A stretch of DNA of 29,627 bases from assembly GCA_002361935.1 (NCBI GenBank), contig DESD01000062.1:1-29627 (forward strand). Direction: 5' to 3'. This DNA comes from Ruminococcaceae bacterium UBA3323 (GTDB lineage: Bacteria; Bacillota; Clostridia; Oscillospirales; Acutalibacteraceae). This document shows, piece after piece, positions 8,215 to 15,880 of the stretch. Every line of letters starts with the position of its first letter. Position 1 is the first letter of the stretch. A model generated the notes under the pieces. The model was not told the DNA's origin. It saw nothing but the letters and a program-made list of their open reading frames with translations, and ran no database searches. The position numbers were made by a program, and so were the translations under genes.

Positions 8215-9263
8215 TGATGAGATATTATTTAACGGTTAGCGGAAGCATAATTCCTGGATTGGAAAAATATATTGTTCAGCAGAATGAAACGGAAGATGTA
8301 TTTTTAATTTCTTTTGATGATAAGGATATGGATGATATTGTTAATGTTTCTGATGATTTGATATTTATTGATGAAAATAAGAAGTATTATCGGATTAAAG
8401 ATAAAAAAGTTGTGCCAACGGATGATAAATTTAAGTGGTCTCCGAAAACATGGTATAAGATATTCTGCCAAATCTATAAAAATCTGCACAGGGAAGAAGG
8501 TAAAGTTCAAAACAGGCTCAGTCATTATAATAAAACTGCAGTAATAAGGCAGGGTATTGACTTGGGCACTTACAAATCCTGCAGCTTTGTTGATAAAGAG
8601 AACCATATTGCATATTCATTCCGTTTCAAAAGGTGCAGGGGTAACGAGAAACAGCCTTTGGTCATTTTTTTCTGCGGTGCCGGTTCAGTCGGTCTAGATA
8701 ATTTCAAGCCGTTTTTTGAAAGCATTCCCATGCTTGCTAAGCTGAAAAAGCACAATTGCAATATATTGATACCTCAGCCTTTAACAAATATTAATTATAA
8801 TAAGAGCTATGAGGATTTTAATTCTAAGTTTGATTCCTATATTGCTTCCGTTCATCATTTAGTGGATATATTGATACAAACGGAAAGTATTGATACAAAC
8901 AGAATTTATGCCTTCGGCACCTCACTGGGCGGCTGCTGTACATGGCGACTTGTGTATAATTACCCGAATCTGTGTGCATGCGCAGTTCCCGTTGTCGGCA
9001 GATTTGATTTGAAAATTGAAGGCTCACCGTATGCTGATTTTCAAAGAATTGCTCATCTGCCTATGTGGGTTGCCCATTCGTCCGATGATAAGATAATAGA
9101 TGTTAAGTTTGATGATTTCGTTGTTTCAAAGCTGAAAGAGCTTGGTGCGGATATTAAATATACACGCTGGGATAAATACGGCCACGGTATGGCAGGTCAG
9201 TTTTATTTTAAAGAAGATTGGTGCAGATGGATGTTTAAGCAAAGAAAAAAATGGAATAAATAA
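8214..9263 (+). CDS. Alpha/beta-hydrolase fold esterase (prolyl-oligopeptidase / PHB-depolymerase-like)
   Basis: 349-residue protein with a complete-looking catalytic triad: Gly-Thr-Ser-Leu-Gly-Gly with nucleophile Ser237, Asp291 or Asp292 in Ser-Ser-Asp-Asp-Lys, and His324 in Gly-His-Gly. An N-terminal region (about 1-105) has no recognised motif; the hydrolase core starts near 130. The usual His-Gly of the oxyanion-hole strand is replaced by Cys-Gly-Ala-Gly (about 151-154). No signal peptide is seen, so it should be cytoplasmic. The start ATG overlaps the symporter stop (TAATGATG); a second ATG is 3 bases later. The pairing suggests it removes an acyl or ester group from an imported saccharide, which is inferred. 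A strong terminator follows. It could also be a peptidase. Confidence 0.78.
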   Translation: MMRYYLTVSGSIIPGLEKYIVQQNETEDVFLISFDDKDMDDIVNVSDDLIFIDENKKYYRIKDKKVVPTDDKFKWSPKTWYKIFCQIYKNLHREEGKVQNRLSHYNKTAVIRQGIDLGTYKSCSFVDKENHIAYSFRFKRCRGNEKQPLVIFFCGAGSVGLDNFKPFFESIPMLAKLKKHNCNILIPQPLTNINYNKSYEDFNSKFDSYIASVHHLVDILIQTESIDTNRIYAFGTSLGGCCTWRLVYNYPNLCACAVPVVGRFDLKIEGSPYADFQRIAHLPMWVAHSSDDKIIDVKFDDFVVSKLKELGADIKYTRWDKYGHGMAGQFYFKEDWCRWMFKQRKKWNK

Positions 9264-9269
9264 AAAGAG

Positions 9270-9302
9270 TGCGTGATCTGCAAAAGCAGACCACGCATTT
9301 TT
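9270..9302 (+). terminator. Terminator of the symporter-esterase operon
   Basis: Stem TGCGTG-a-TCTGC / GCAGA-c-CACGCA with loop AAAA and one mismatch, followed by TTTTT. It begins 7 bases after the esterase stop and lies between convergent genes. Confidence 0.85.
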
Positions 9303-9320
9303 GTTCAATGAAAAGGAATT

Positions 9321-10349
9321 TTAAAGTTCTCTGGTCGGTAAAACCTTTTTTCTTTCAAGGAATCTTAAAGCACCGTAAGCAAGCAGGAAGAATATCATTC
9401 CGACGATTGCACCAAGGGAAATATCCGATAAGAAATGCGCACCTCTTACCATTCTTGTAAATCCGAGAAATGCGATATAAATAAAGGATATTATGCAGGC
9501 AGGAATTGTGAATTTTTTTGTTTTTTCAAATCTGTTTACAAGAAGCGGAAAGAGGAGTGAAAAGCATCCGCTGATTACGTGCCCGCTCGGGCAGCTTTCT
9601 CCGCCTATTTCAAATCCGTTCAGCATTGCACCGCCGTTTCCTCTCTGATACCAATTGGTAAACAGTGAAAAATCACTTGAACCAACAAGTGCACTTGTTA
9701 CCTCTGCAGTCTTTGCATCTTCAATACCATTTGAAAAGGCTACCATTTCACGGAAGCGAACACGGTTTGCTATGCTTTTTATCGGGCTCTCAAAACAGAA
9801 AAATATGCCAATCAGTATTCCCATAAGTGCAAGGGGTTCAAGTCTGTTTAATATCCTTTTCGGAATTCTTGTGCATATTGCGATAAAGATAACGGCAACA
9901 ACTGCAGAAATGATATACCATACGGCTTTGCTTAAGTCAACATAATATTTTCCTACGTTTCTTATAAGCTTATCCCAGCCCAAAACAGCAAGCACGGTAA
10001 AGCCGATTATTTCAAGTGCATTAACCGTAAAATTAAAAAACCTGTAAACTCTGCTCCGAACGGCATCTTCGCTTAGTTTCGGAATAAACGGAAATAAGCG
10101 GTTTATGATTTCAAGGCATTCTGCAAGATTGTGCCTTGTTAATAAAAGCACGGTTGCAGCAGGCGCCCACATTGCAAATCTTGGCACTTCGCCCCATATT
10201 TCAAAAAATTTAGCAATCGGGTTTGTAGGGTTAAAAAACGTTTGATTCAGCTTTAAATCATAAAAGCTTCCTATTGCAACAAGAACAGCAAAAAACAGGA
10301 AATAAAAAATGATAAATGATGTGTATATTTTGCTTTGCTTAGATTTCAT
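9321..10349 (-). CDS. PAP2-family membrane phosphatase
   Basis: 342-residue multi-spanning protein with at least six hydrophobic segments. The PAP2 active-site blocks are near the C-terminus: Cys-Pro-Ser-Gly-His at about 252-256 and Thr-Arg-x5-His-x3-Asp (Arg-Gly-Ala-His-Phe-Leu-Ser-Asp) near 295-305. The first block (Lys-x6-Arg-Pro) is less clear; Arg-Gly-Asn-Gly-Gly lies ahead of it. Known members dephosphorylate phosphatidic acid or undecaprenyl pyrophosphate on the outer membrane face. Start chosen at ATG 10349 because GGAGGGG lies 6 bases upstream; a longer frame to 10379 lacks a ribosome site. It is transcribed divergently from the second GPH symporter. The lipid substrate cannot be told. 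Confidence 0.85.
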   Translation of the reverse strand: MKSKQSKIYTSFIIFYFLFFAVLVAIGSFYDLKLNQTFFNPTNPIAKFFEIWGEVPRFAMWAPAATVLLLTRHNLAECLEIINRLFPFIPKLSEDAVRSRVYRFFNFTVNALEIIGFTVLAVLGWDKLIRNVGKYYVDLSKAVWYIISAVVAVIFIAICTRIPKRILNRLEPLALMGILIGIFFCFESPIKSIANRVRFREMVAFSNGIEDAKTAEVTSALVGSSDFSLFTNWYQRGNGGAMLNGFEIGGESCPSGHVISGCFSLLFPLLVNRFEKTKKFTIPACIISFIYIAFLGFTRMVRGAHFLSDISLGAIVGMIFFLLAYGALRFLERKKVLPTREL

Positions 10350-10417
10350 ATATATCCCCTCCAAAGCATATATTATCATATTGCTTTTACAATTACCATA
10401 TTTTTGTTTTAAATTTC

Positions 10418-10446
10418 TTGCTTATTGTTTCGTATTGTAGTAAGAT
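10418..10446 (+). promoter_or_regulatory. Promoter of the second GPH symporter
   Basis: TTGCTT (10418-10423) and TAAGAT (10441-10446) with 17-base spacing, about 48 bases upstream of the chosen ATG. Confidence 0.55.
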
Positions 10447-10493
10447 TAAACTAAGTAGTTAAGAAATATGCTGACACTGTGGAGGTGGCGTTT

Positions 10494-11966
10494 ATGGCAC
10501 AGAAAAGTGCTTTAACCAAAAAGAAGAAAACAGGCTATGCTTTCGGTATATTTACCGAGTCATTAATATATAATATGTTCTACACATATTATTTAACATT
10601 TCTTAATGAAATTGTAGGGATTCAGCCGAAGTATAGCTCTGTCATCATTTTTATTTCAATTGCATGGGATGCCGTAACCGATCCTATGATTGGAAATTAT
10701 ACCGACAGAGCCGGAGTTGATAAGCGTAAAGTAATGAAAAAATCTCTCTTTCCGCTTGGCATAATCTTCATTGTTGCGTGGACGAATATCGGCGCAGCGT
10801 TTGATTCACAGTTTTTGAAAATATTGCTTTATACCGTAATTTCAATGGCAATCTGGGTTTTCTATACGATGTATACCATTCCGTATTATGCTGTTGTTGC
10901 CGAAATAACAGAGGATTATGATGAAAGAACACAAATTCGCTCGTTTTCATCTCTTCTGAATGCCATTGCTGTCGGACTTGGAAATATTCTTCCTGCCCTT
11001 GTGCCTACCGTTGCCGTTCTTTTAACGGAAAGGTATGAAAGCAATGCCTATGCAGTTATTGCGGCATTAATAAGCATTATGGCAATTGTTCTGGGATTTA
11101 TCTGCTGCAAATCTCTGAATGGTGTTTATGAGCCTAAAAAGGTGCTTCCCAATCAGCCTGAAAGAAAAACAACGCTGAAAACAACAATGAAGGCTTTTGG
11201 GGAAATTATAAAAATGAAGCCTGCGAAGTTTTTCCTTTTGTTTGTTTTCTTTTTCCTTGCCGCTTCCTCAATGATTCAGGCAAATTTAACCTACATGGTT
11301 ATTGATTGTATCGGAATGGATTATGACAGCGGAATCGTTTTTGTTATTCTTTCCCTTGTTATTTCCATGGCAATCGTTGTTCCGCTTGTTGAGGCTGTTG
11401 CCAAGGCTAAGGACAGGCGCTTTGCGGCAATTCTTTTTCTTTCCATAGCAACGCTTGGCGAGATTGTTCTTAAAATTGTCGGTTTGGATGTAACAATCGG
11501 CGGCTTTAAAATTATGTGTATTCTTGCTCCTGCCGTATTGGGGCTTGGAGTCGGAACTTTCTGGACTCTGTTCTATTCAATGGGTTATGATTTGGTTGAG
11601 CTTGATGAATTCAAAACGGGAGAAAGAAGGGAATCAACCATAACGGCTTTGCCGCAGCTTATTCAGAAATTCGGTTCAGCCTTCGGTATTTTAATGGCAG
11701 GTCAGCTTCTTTCGCTTTATGGTTATGATGCCTCAGCCGATGTTGCGGGAAATGAAGCTTTGTTCAATGTTGTTACAGATCCGAAAATTATAAACGGCAT
11801 GGAAAACATTTCAACCGTTATTCCTGCGGCGCTTCTTGCAGTTTCCGTTTTCTTTGCAGTTCTTTATCCGATGACAAGGAAAAGAGTAAATGCCCTTATG
11901 GCGCAGCTTAAGAAAAAGCGCAGCGGTGATGCCTATACAACCGAAGGATTTGAAAAGCTTTTATGA
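10494..11966 (+). CDS. GPH-family sugar:cation symporter (MelB-like MFS transporter)
   Basis: 490 residues, 12 predicted membrane helices. The GPH signature Trp-Asp-Ala-Val-Thr-Asp-Pro-Met-Ile-Gly follows helix 2, then Tyr-Thr-Asp-Arg. A second family block, Pro-Tyr-Tyr-Ala-Val-Val-Ala-Glu-Ile-Thr-x5-Arg-Thr-Gln, lies after helix 4. The start is ATG 10494 because GGAGGT is 7 bases upstream; the in-frame GTG at 10479 would overlap that ribosome site. It is single-gene, with its own promoter and terminator. It is paralogous in family, but not closely similar, to the symporter at 6757. Proximity to the GH127 gene suggests pentose or arabinoside uptake, but that is only inference. Confidence 0.9.
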   Translation: MAQKSALTKKKKTGYAFGIFTESLIYNMFYTYYLTFLNEIVGIQPKYSSVIIFISIAWDAVTDPMIGNYTDRAGVDKRKVMKKSLFPLGIIFIVAWTNIGAAFDSQFLKILLYTVISMAIWVFYTMYTIPYYAVVAEITEDYDERTQIRSFSSLLNAIAVGLGNILPALVPTVAVLLTERYESNAYAVIAALISIMAIVLGFICCKSLNGVYEPKKVLPNQPERKTTLKTTMKAFGEIIKMKPAKFFLLFVFFFLAASSMIQANLTYMVIDCIGMDYDSGIVFVILSLVISMAIVVPLVEAVAKAKDRRFAAILFLSIATLGEIVLKIVGLDVTIGGFKIMCILAPAVLGLGVGTFWTLFYSMGYDLVELDEFKTGERRESTITALPQLIQKFGSAFGILMAGQLLSLYGYDASADVAGNEALFNVVTDPKIINGMENISTVIPAALLAVSVFFAVLYPMTRKRVNALMAQLKKKRSGDAYTTEGFEKLL

Positions 11967-11977
11967 TTTTAAATGTT

Positions 11978-12005
11978 CCCCGAATTCTATTGAATTTGGG
12001 GATTT
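11978..12005 (+). terminator. Terminator of the second GPH symporter
   Basis: Stem CCCCGAATTC / GAATTTGGGG (one G-T pair) with loop TATT, followed by ATTTTGTGTTTTC. It begins 11 bases past the stop. Confidence 0.8.
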
Positions 12006-12051
12006 TGTGTTTTCGCAACCGTAAATTTACATTTTGAATACCGATTTTCGA

Positions 12052-12081
12052 TTGTTATCTTGTGTTTTTGTGTGATATGAT
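12052..12081 (+). promoter_or_regulatory. Promoter of the Xre-membrane regulator
   Basis: TTGTTA (12052-12057) and TATGAT (12076-12081), spacing 18. The ribosome site AAGGAAGGTGG follows at about 12090-12100. Confidence 0.5.
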
Positions 12082-12104
12082 TAGCTTGAAAGGAAGGTGG
12101 ATTT

Positions 12105-13334
12105 ATGAAGTTTGATGAGAATTTAAGAAATCTTCGTAAAGAAAAGGATTATTCACAGGAATACCTTGCCGAGAAATTAGGGGTTACCCGTCAGACGATT
12201 TCAAAATGGGAAAACGGCACGGCAATGCCCGATTTAAAAAAGCTTATTGAGCTTGCCGAATTTTTCGAAACCTCAATGGATGCTTTGCTTGGCCTGGATT
12301 ATAAAACGGTTAATCCTGATAAAAATGCTGCTTCTGAGGAGTATAGTGAGGCTGAAGCAATTCAGGCAAACCGATATACAAATGATTTAATTCAGGCAGC
12401 GAAGAATCATATGGACAGTAAAACAAAGACTCTGTCAATCTTTTTAACGATTGTTTCCATTGCATTTGTAATCTCTGTTTTTTCTTTTTCGGGAAAAATC
12501 GGTGCGCTTGAAAGTCAGGTTAACGGTCTTAATAATTCTTATGCTTATCTTCAGGAATGTATAAACAGCCGCGGCGGTCAGGAGTATGACGGCGATGATT
12601 ATTATGATATTGAGGTAAATATCATACAAAACAATTCGGAAAAGCCTTATATTGTCGAGACTGAATTAAAATATGCTCCGTCAAGCTATCCGAAGAATTC
12701 ACAAATTTATTATCTTATTCCTAAAAGTGACGGCGGTGTTGAACGTCTTTCTGCCGAGGAAAACAACGGAGAATTTGTTGCAAATGCCAATATTGATTTA
12801 AGCCTTGATAAGCCCATTTATTTTGTGCTTGATGATGGCGAGAATATCATTAAGCAGGAGGTTTATATTGCTATCGGAGATGTTTTCGGCACGGCTGACG
12901 GTTATGTAACCTATGATATAGAAGACAGAGCCAACAATGAATTTCTTTTCAACAATACATTTTCTGAAGCATATGTATGGCACAATTCAAAGTATGCAAA
13001 GCTGAATTCTGCCGATATCGTTGTTGCTGCAGACGGCAAAGAAGTTTTCAGGCAGGCTCTTAAAAAATCAGAATTAAGAACAGATGAAAACAACCAGATT
13101 CATGATTCGTTTTATGAGATGGATTTGCCTACATTTTATATAAAGGATTTAAAGGCAGCTGCAAGATTTGATATTTATGTTGAAGCAAAGTTGGATAATG
13201 GTGCCGTATGTAAAGATCACGTGGCATTTACTGTTCCGATGAATAACTCAATGCAGACTACAGAGTTTACCGGATATCTGGAATATGATTTTGCCATTGG
13301 CGGCAAAACAGTAACAATAAAGTGTGATAAATAA
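12105..13334 (+). CDS. Membrane-anchored Xre-family helix-turn-helix regulator with extracytoplasmic domain
   Basis: 409 residues. Residues 5-63 are a canonical Xre/Cro HTH (Leu-Arg-Lys-Glu-Lys ... Ser-Gln-Glu-Tyr-Leu-Ala ... Thr-Arg-Gln-Thr-Ile-Ser-Lys-Trp-Glu-Asn-Gly). An acidic linker leads to one transmembrane helix at about 109-130, a short coiled segment, and ~260 residues predicted outside the membrane, with no cysteine pairs and beta-rich character. One-pass HTH proteins of this shape are common in Bacillota; the outer domain may sense a cell-surface signal and the HTH may bind DNA, but no ligand or target is known. A strong AAGGAAGGTGG precedes the ATG. The gene is alone between two terminators. 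Confidence 0.8.
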   Translation: MKFDENLRNLRKEKDYSQEYLAEKLGVTRQTISKWENGTAMPDLKKLIELAEFFETSMDALLGLDYKTVNPDKNAASEEYSEAEAIQANRYTNDLIQAAKNHMDSKTKTLSIFLTIVSIAFVISVFSFSGKIGALESQVNGLNNSYAYLQECINSRGGQEYDGDDYYDIEVNIIQNNSEKPYIVETELKYAPSSYPKNSQIYYLIPKSDGGVERLSAEENNGEFVANANIDLSLDKPIYFVLDDGENIIKQEVYIAIGDVFGTADGYVTYDIEDRANNEFLFNNTFSEAYVWHNSKYAKLNSADIVVAADGKEVFRQALKKSELRTDENNQIHDSFYEMDLPTFYIKDLKAAARFDIYVEAKLDNGAVCKDHVAFTVPMNNSMQTTEFTGYLEYDFAIGGKTVTIKCDK

Positions 13335-13385
13335 GGTTTCAGCTTGCAAAAAGCAAGGCAAATCCTGTTGATGTTCACCGTAATA

Positions 13386-13415
13386 AACGGCTGCGGATTG
13401 TTCCCCAGCCGTTTT
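13386..13415 (+). terminator. Terminator after the Xre-membrane regulator
   Basis: Stem AACGGCTG/CAGCCGTT with a 12-base loop and TTTT after it. It lies between convergent genes; on the minus strand only a short T-run follows, so it may serve the GH127 gene weakly. Confidence 0.7.
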
Positions 13416-13421
13416 CATCTT

Positions 13422-15341
13422 TTAATATCGTATATAAACGCTCATTTCATTTTCGCCTCTGTTTGCCCATTTATAATAGGGGATGAATTTCAGGCGAACA
13501 GGCTTTTCAAAAGCATCCTTATATTCCAAATAAAGCTTATTTGATGTAATCTCTTCTTTGTATCCGTTTGCCGTTATGGCTTCGCCGTCAAAGCTGAATT
13601 TCGGCTTTCTGGAAAGTCTTAATAAATGCAGCTTTTCGCCGTTGTCTTTCTCTTCAAGGCAGTAAACTATAGGTCCTCTTGCAACAGCAGCCTTTCCGAT
13701 GTTTTCCCTGACATTGGAATTGCATTTTACAATTCTGATTTCCGGATTATATTCAGCCGTTAATTCTTCATCATTTTCAATATCAAAATAGGCATAACCC
13801 TTTCTGATAAACGGATTTTGTTTGCTGAATTTAAAATTACTGCTCCAATAAGGAATTCGAAGAGCAAGCTTAAATTCCCTTTTTGCTTTGATTTTAAAGG
13901 AAACGCTACCGCTTGTTAAATAGTCAGAGATTATTTTTATATCTGCCTTGTCTGTTTTTATATCTGCACTTTGATAAAGATTCACAAACAGGGTATCCTC
14001 TGTTTCGGTAAAGCAATATTCTGCATAATCGGAAATGATTCTGGCAAGGTTCGGCGGGCAGCAGGCACAGTCAAACCATTTTTGACGAACGGGTTTAACA
14101 TGGCTTTTTCGTGAATCTTTTTTGCAGGCTTCAGGGTTAACCTCAAGCGGATTAACATAGAAAAATGATTTTCCGTCCTCTGCCATTCCCGAAAGTATAC
14201 TGTTGTAAAGGCAGCGCTCCATAATGTCTGCATATTTGGAATCAAAATCAGCCTGAAGCATTCTTCTTGCAAAGAAAACAAGTCCGATTGAAGCACAGGT
14301 CTCGGAGTAGGCAAGGTCATTCGGCAAATCATAGGCAAAGGTAAATGCTTCGCCGTCTTTTGTTGAGCCGATTCCTCCCGTTATATACATTTTCTTTTCA
14401 GTAATATCATTAAACAGTGTTTTGCAGGCATCAAAAAGTGCTTCATCCTTTGTATATCTTGCAGCATCCGCCATTCCGCTGTAAAGGTAAACCGCTCTTA
14501 CAGCGTGGCCTACCGCTTCCTTTTGCTCTCTTACGGGTAGATGAGCCTGATTGTAAAAATAATTCAGTTTGTCATCGCTGTTTTCATTACGCTCAAGATC
14601 AAAATAATATGGCTTTGTGCCTCGTCTGTCTATAAAAAGCTTTGCAAGGCTTAGGTATTTTTCAGCACCGGTTGCTTCATATAATTTAATAAGCGCCATT
14701 TCCGCTATTTCGTGTCCGCCATAGCCTTTTCTGCCGTTTGCGCCGAATTCATCGCAAAGCAAATCCGCAAAACGGCAGGCAGCATTCAGAAGCCTGTTTT
14801 TGCCTGTTGTATTATAATAAGCAACAGCAGCTTCGGCAAGGTGTCCAAAGCAGTACAGCTCGTGATGATCCCTTAAATTGGTAAAGGATTTTTCGGGATT
14901 GTTTATTGTATAAAAGGAATTTATGTATCCGTTTTCATTTTGTGAACTGCAGATAAGCCCGATTGCTTTATCCGCCAGTGCTTCCAGCTTTTTATCAGCT
15001 GTATTTTGAAGCGAATACGAAACCGCTTCAATCCACTTATATAAATCCGAATCCTGAAAAATCCAGCCGTAAAATGCATTTTCGTTTTTACTGTTCGGTC
15101 TGTAATGCCATTCATTTGTAGGAAAAACGGGTGTTTTGATTCCTTTTTTTCTTTTTTCAATACATTCTGCCGCAAGGCGCAGATTTCTTAAGGAATAGCT
15201 TGGTTCGGCATTTTCTATTTCATCATTAAGGGCTTTCCATTGATAAGGGATTACCTCTGTTCTTATCAATTCTGCCTTTTCCTTCCAGAATGCATCTGTT
15301 ATTTTGATATTTTTGCTTAAAACAGGCTTAGAATCATGCAT
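13422..15341 (-). CDS. GH127 beta-L-arabinofuranosidase (DUF1680)
   Basis: 639 residues, close to the usual family size, releasing L-arabinofuranose from beta-linked arabinooligosaccharides. An (alpha/alpha)6 barrel is followed by beta domains. Residues corresponding, from memory of Bifidobacterium HypBA1, to the active site are present with matching spacing: Glu in Asp-Gly-Glu-Ala-Phe-Thr-Phe (acid/base), then 16 residues later Glu-Thr-Cys (zinc ligands), then Cys-Ala-Cys-Cys-Pro-Pro-Asn near 423-429 (nucleophile and zinc ligands). There is no signal peptide, so it should be cytoplasmic and act after uptake. Start is ATG 15341 with GGAGG 7 bases upstream; an upstream extension to 15416 would cross the promoter and a hairpin. 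A neighbouring GPH symporter may supply substrate. Confidence 0.92.
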   Translation of the reverse strand: MHDSKPVLSKNIKITDAFWKEKAELIRTEVIPYQWKALNDEIENAEPSYSLRNLRLAAECIEKRKKGIKTPVFPTNEWHYRPNSKNENAFYGWIFQDSDLYKWIEAVSYSLQNTADKKLEALADKAIGLICSSQNENGYINSFYTINNPEKSFTNLRDHHELYCFGHLAEAAVAYYNTTGKNRLLNAACRFADLLCDEFGANGRKGYGGHEIAEMALIKLYEATGAEKYLSLAKLFIDRRGTKPYYFDLERNENSDDKLNYFYNQAHLPVREQKEAVGHAVRAVYLYSGMADAARYTKDEALFDACKTLFNDITEKKMYITGGIGSTKDGEAFTFAYDLPNDLAYSETCASIGLVFFARRMLQADFDSKYADIMERCLYNSILSGMAEDGKSFFYVNPLEVNPEACKKDSRKSHVKPVRQKWFDCACCPPNLARIISDYAEYCFTETEDTLFVNLYQSADIKTDKADIKIISDYLTSGSVSFKIKAKREFKLALRIPYWSSNFKFSKQNPFIRKGYAYFDIENDEELTAEYNPEIRIVKCNSNVRENIGKAAVARGPIVYCLEEKDNGEKLHLLRLSRKPKFSFDGEAITANGYKEEITSNKLYLEYKDAFEKPVRLKFIPYYKWANRGENEMSVYIRY

Positions 15342-15366
15342 AACATAACCTCCGTTTACACTAAGG

Positions 15367-15395
15367 ATTATATTACAAAAAATTTGCAAAGTAAA
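15367..15395 (-). promoter_or_regulatory. Promoter of the GH127 gene
   Basis: On the minus strand TTTACT (15395-15390) and TATAAT (15372-15367) are 17 bases apart, about 25 bases upstream of the ATG. The -10 is perfect; the -35 is weak. Confidence 0.5.
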
Positions 15396-15404
15396 TAAAA
15401 ACCT

Positions 15405-15457
15405 CAATAGGGACACCCTTCGTAAAAAAGTATTTTTTATGCAGGGTGTCCCTATTG
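15405..15457. repeat. 53-bp near-perfect hairpin (MITE/REP-like or extended terminator)
   Basis: Perfect 15-bp arms CAATAGGGACACCCT (15405-15419) and AGGGTGTCCCTATTG (15443-15457). The 23-base interior, after one mismatch, folds again (CGTAAAAAA/TTTTTTATG, one G-T pair), so about 24 of 25 positions pair. It starts 3 bases after the stop of the minus-strand gene at 15461-15760 and is followed on that strand by AGGTTTTTA, so it could terminate it. The very long stem is also typical of a miniature palindromic repeat element. Confidence 0.65.
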
Positions 15458-15460
15458 CTC

Positions 15461-15760
15461 CTATGCCGCCAAATCGTAATGATTTACTTTTATTCCTTTT
15501 ACAGCCCTGTTTCTTTTATTTACTCTCTCATTGTGTCTTTGTTGCCATTCCTGCTCCTTTTTTCTGCTGCTTTCCTTATGCTCCCGGATGAGAAAAAAGG
15601 CTGAAAAAATTGCAAAATAAATTAATATTTCGGCAATGAAAATGATTCTCATCTGAATGCCTGTTAAATTGCTGAAAAGACGGAACGGAAGCACCATTGC
15701 TCCATATCCGACTAAGATAGCTGCTGCTGAAATGATTGTGTTGCTTAAAAATTTTTTCAT
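15461..15760 (-). CDS. Small membrane protein of unknown function
   Basis: 99 residues, not recognised. Two hydrophobic segments (about 6-28 and 38-60) are joined by a short loop, followed by a strongly basic and polar tail rich in Lys, Arg, Glu and Gln (about 62-90), likely cytoplasmic. The start is ATG 15760, preceded by AGGAGG at 7 bases; a longer TTG-started frame (to 15838) also has a GGAGG, but it adds a segment with no membrane or domain character. It lies on the same strand downstream of the PdxR-like gene, separated by a hairpin, and is flanked downstream by the 53-bp palindrome. No link to vitamin B6 is evident. Confidence 0.6.
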   Translation of the reverse strand: MKKFLSNTIISAAAILVGYGAMVLPFRLFSNLTGIQMRIIFIAEILIYFAIFSAFFLIREHKESSRKKEQEWQQRHNERVNKRNRAVKGIKVNHYDLAA

Positions 15761-15842
15761 TTTGAATTCCTCCTGAATCACTTTTTGTTGATTACAATAC
15801 CATTTTATCAAAAGGAATTCCAATTGCAATACCTCCAAAGGG

Positions 15843-15866
15843 GATAGTCCAAAATAATGGACTATC
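15843..15866. repeat. Inverted repeat between pdxR-like gene and small membrane gene
   Basis: Perfect 8-bp arms GATAGTCC/GGACTATC with an 8-base A/T loop. It lies 15 bases after the regulator stop. On the minus strand it is followed by CCCCTTTGG rather than a T-run, so it is a weak terminator candidate or a processing or regulatory hairpin. Confidence 0.45.
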
Positions 15867-15880
15867 AGAACGAATTTTCT

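Noticed and set aside
13344..13366. Small hairpin CTTGC-AAAAA-GCAAG as the Xre-membrane gene terminator
   Set aside because: It has no following T-run, and a better stem with TTTT is found at 13386-13415.
15342..15416. N-terminal extension of the GH127 protein
   Set aside because: It crosses the probable promoter and the palindrome arm, while ATG 15341 has GGAGG at good spacing and begins the family-like sequence.
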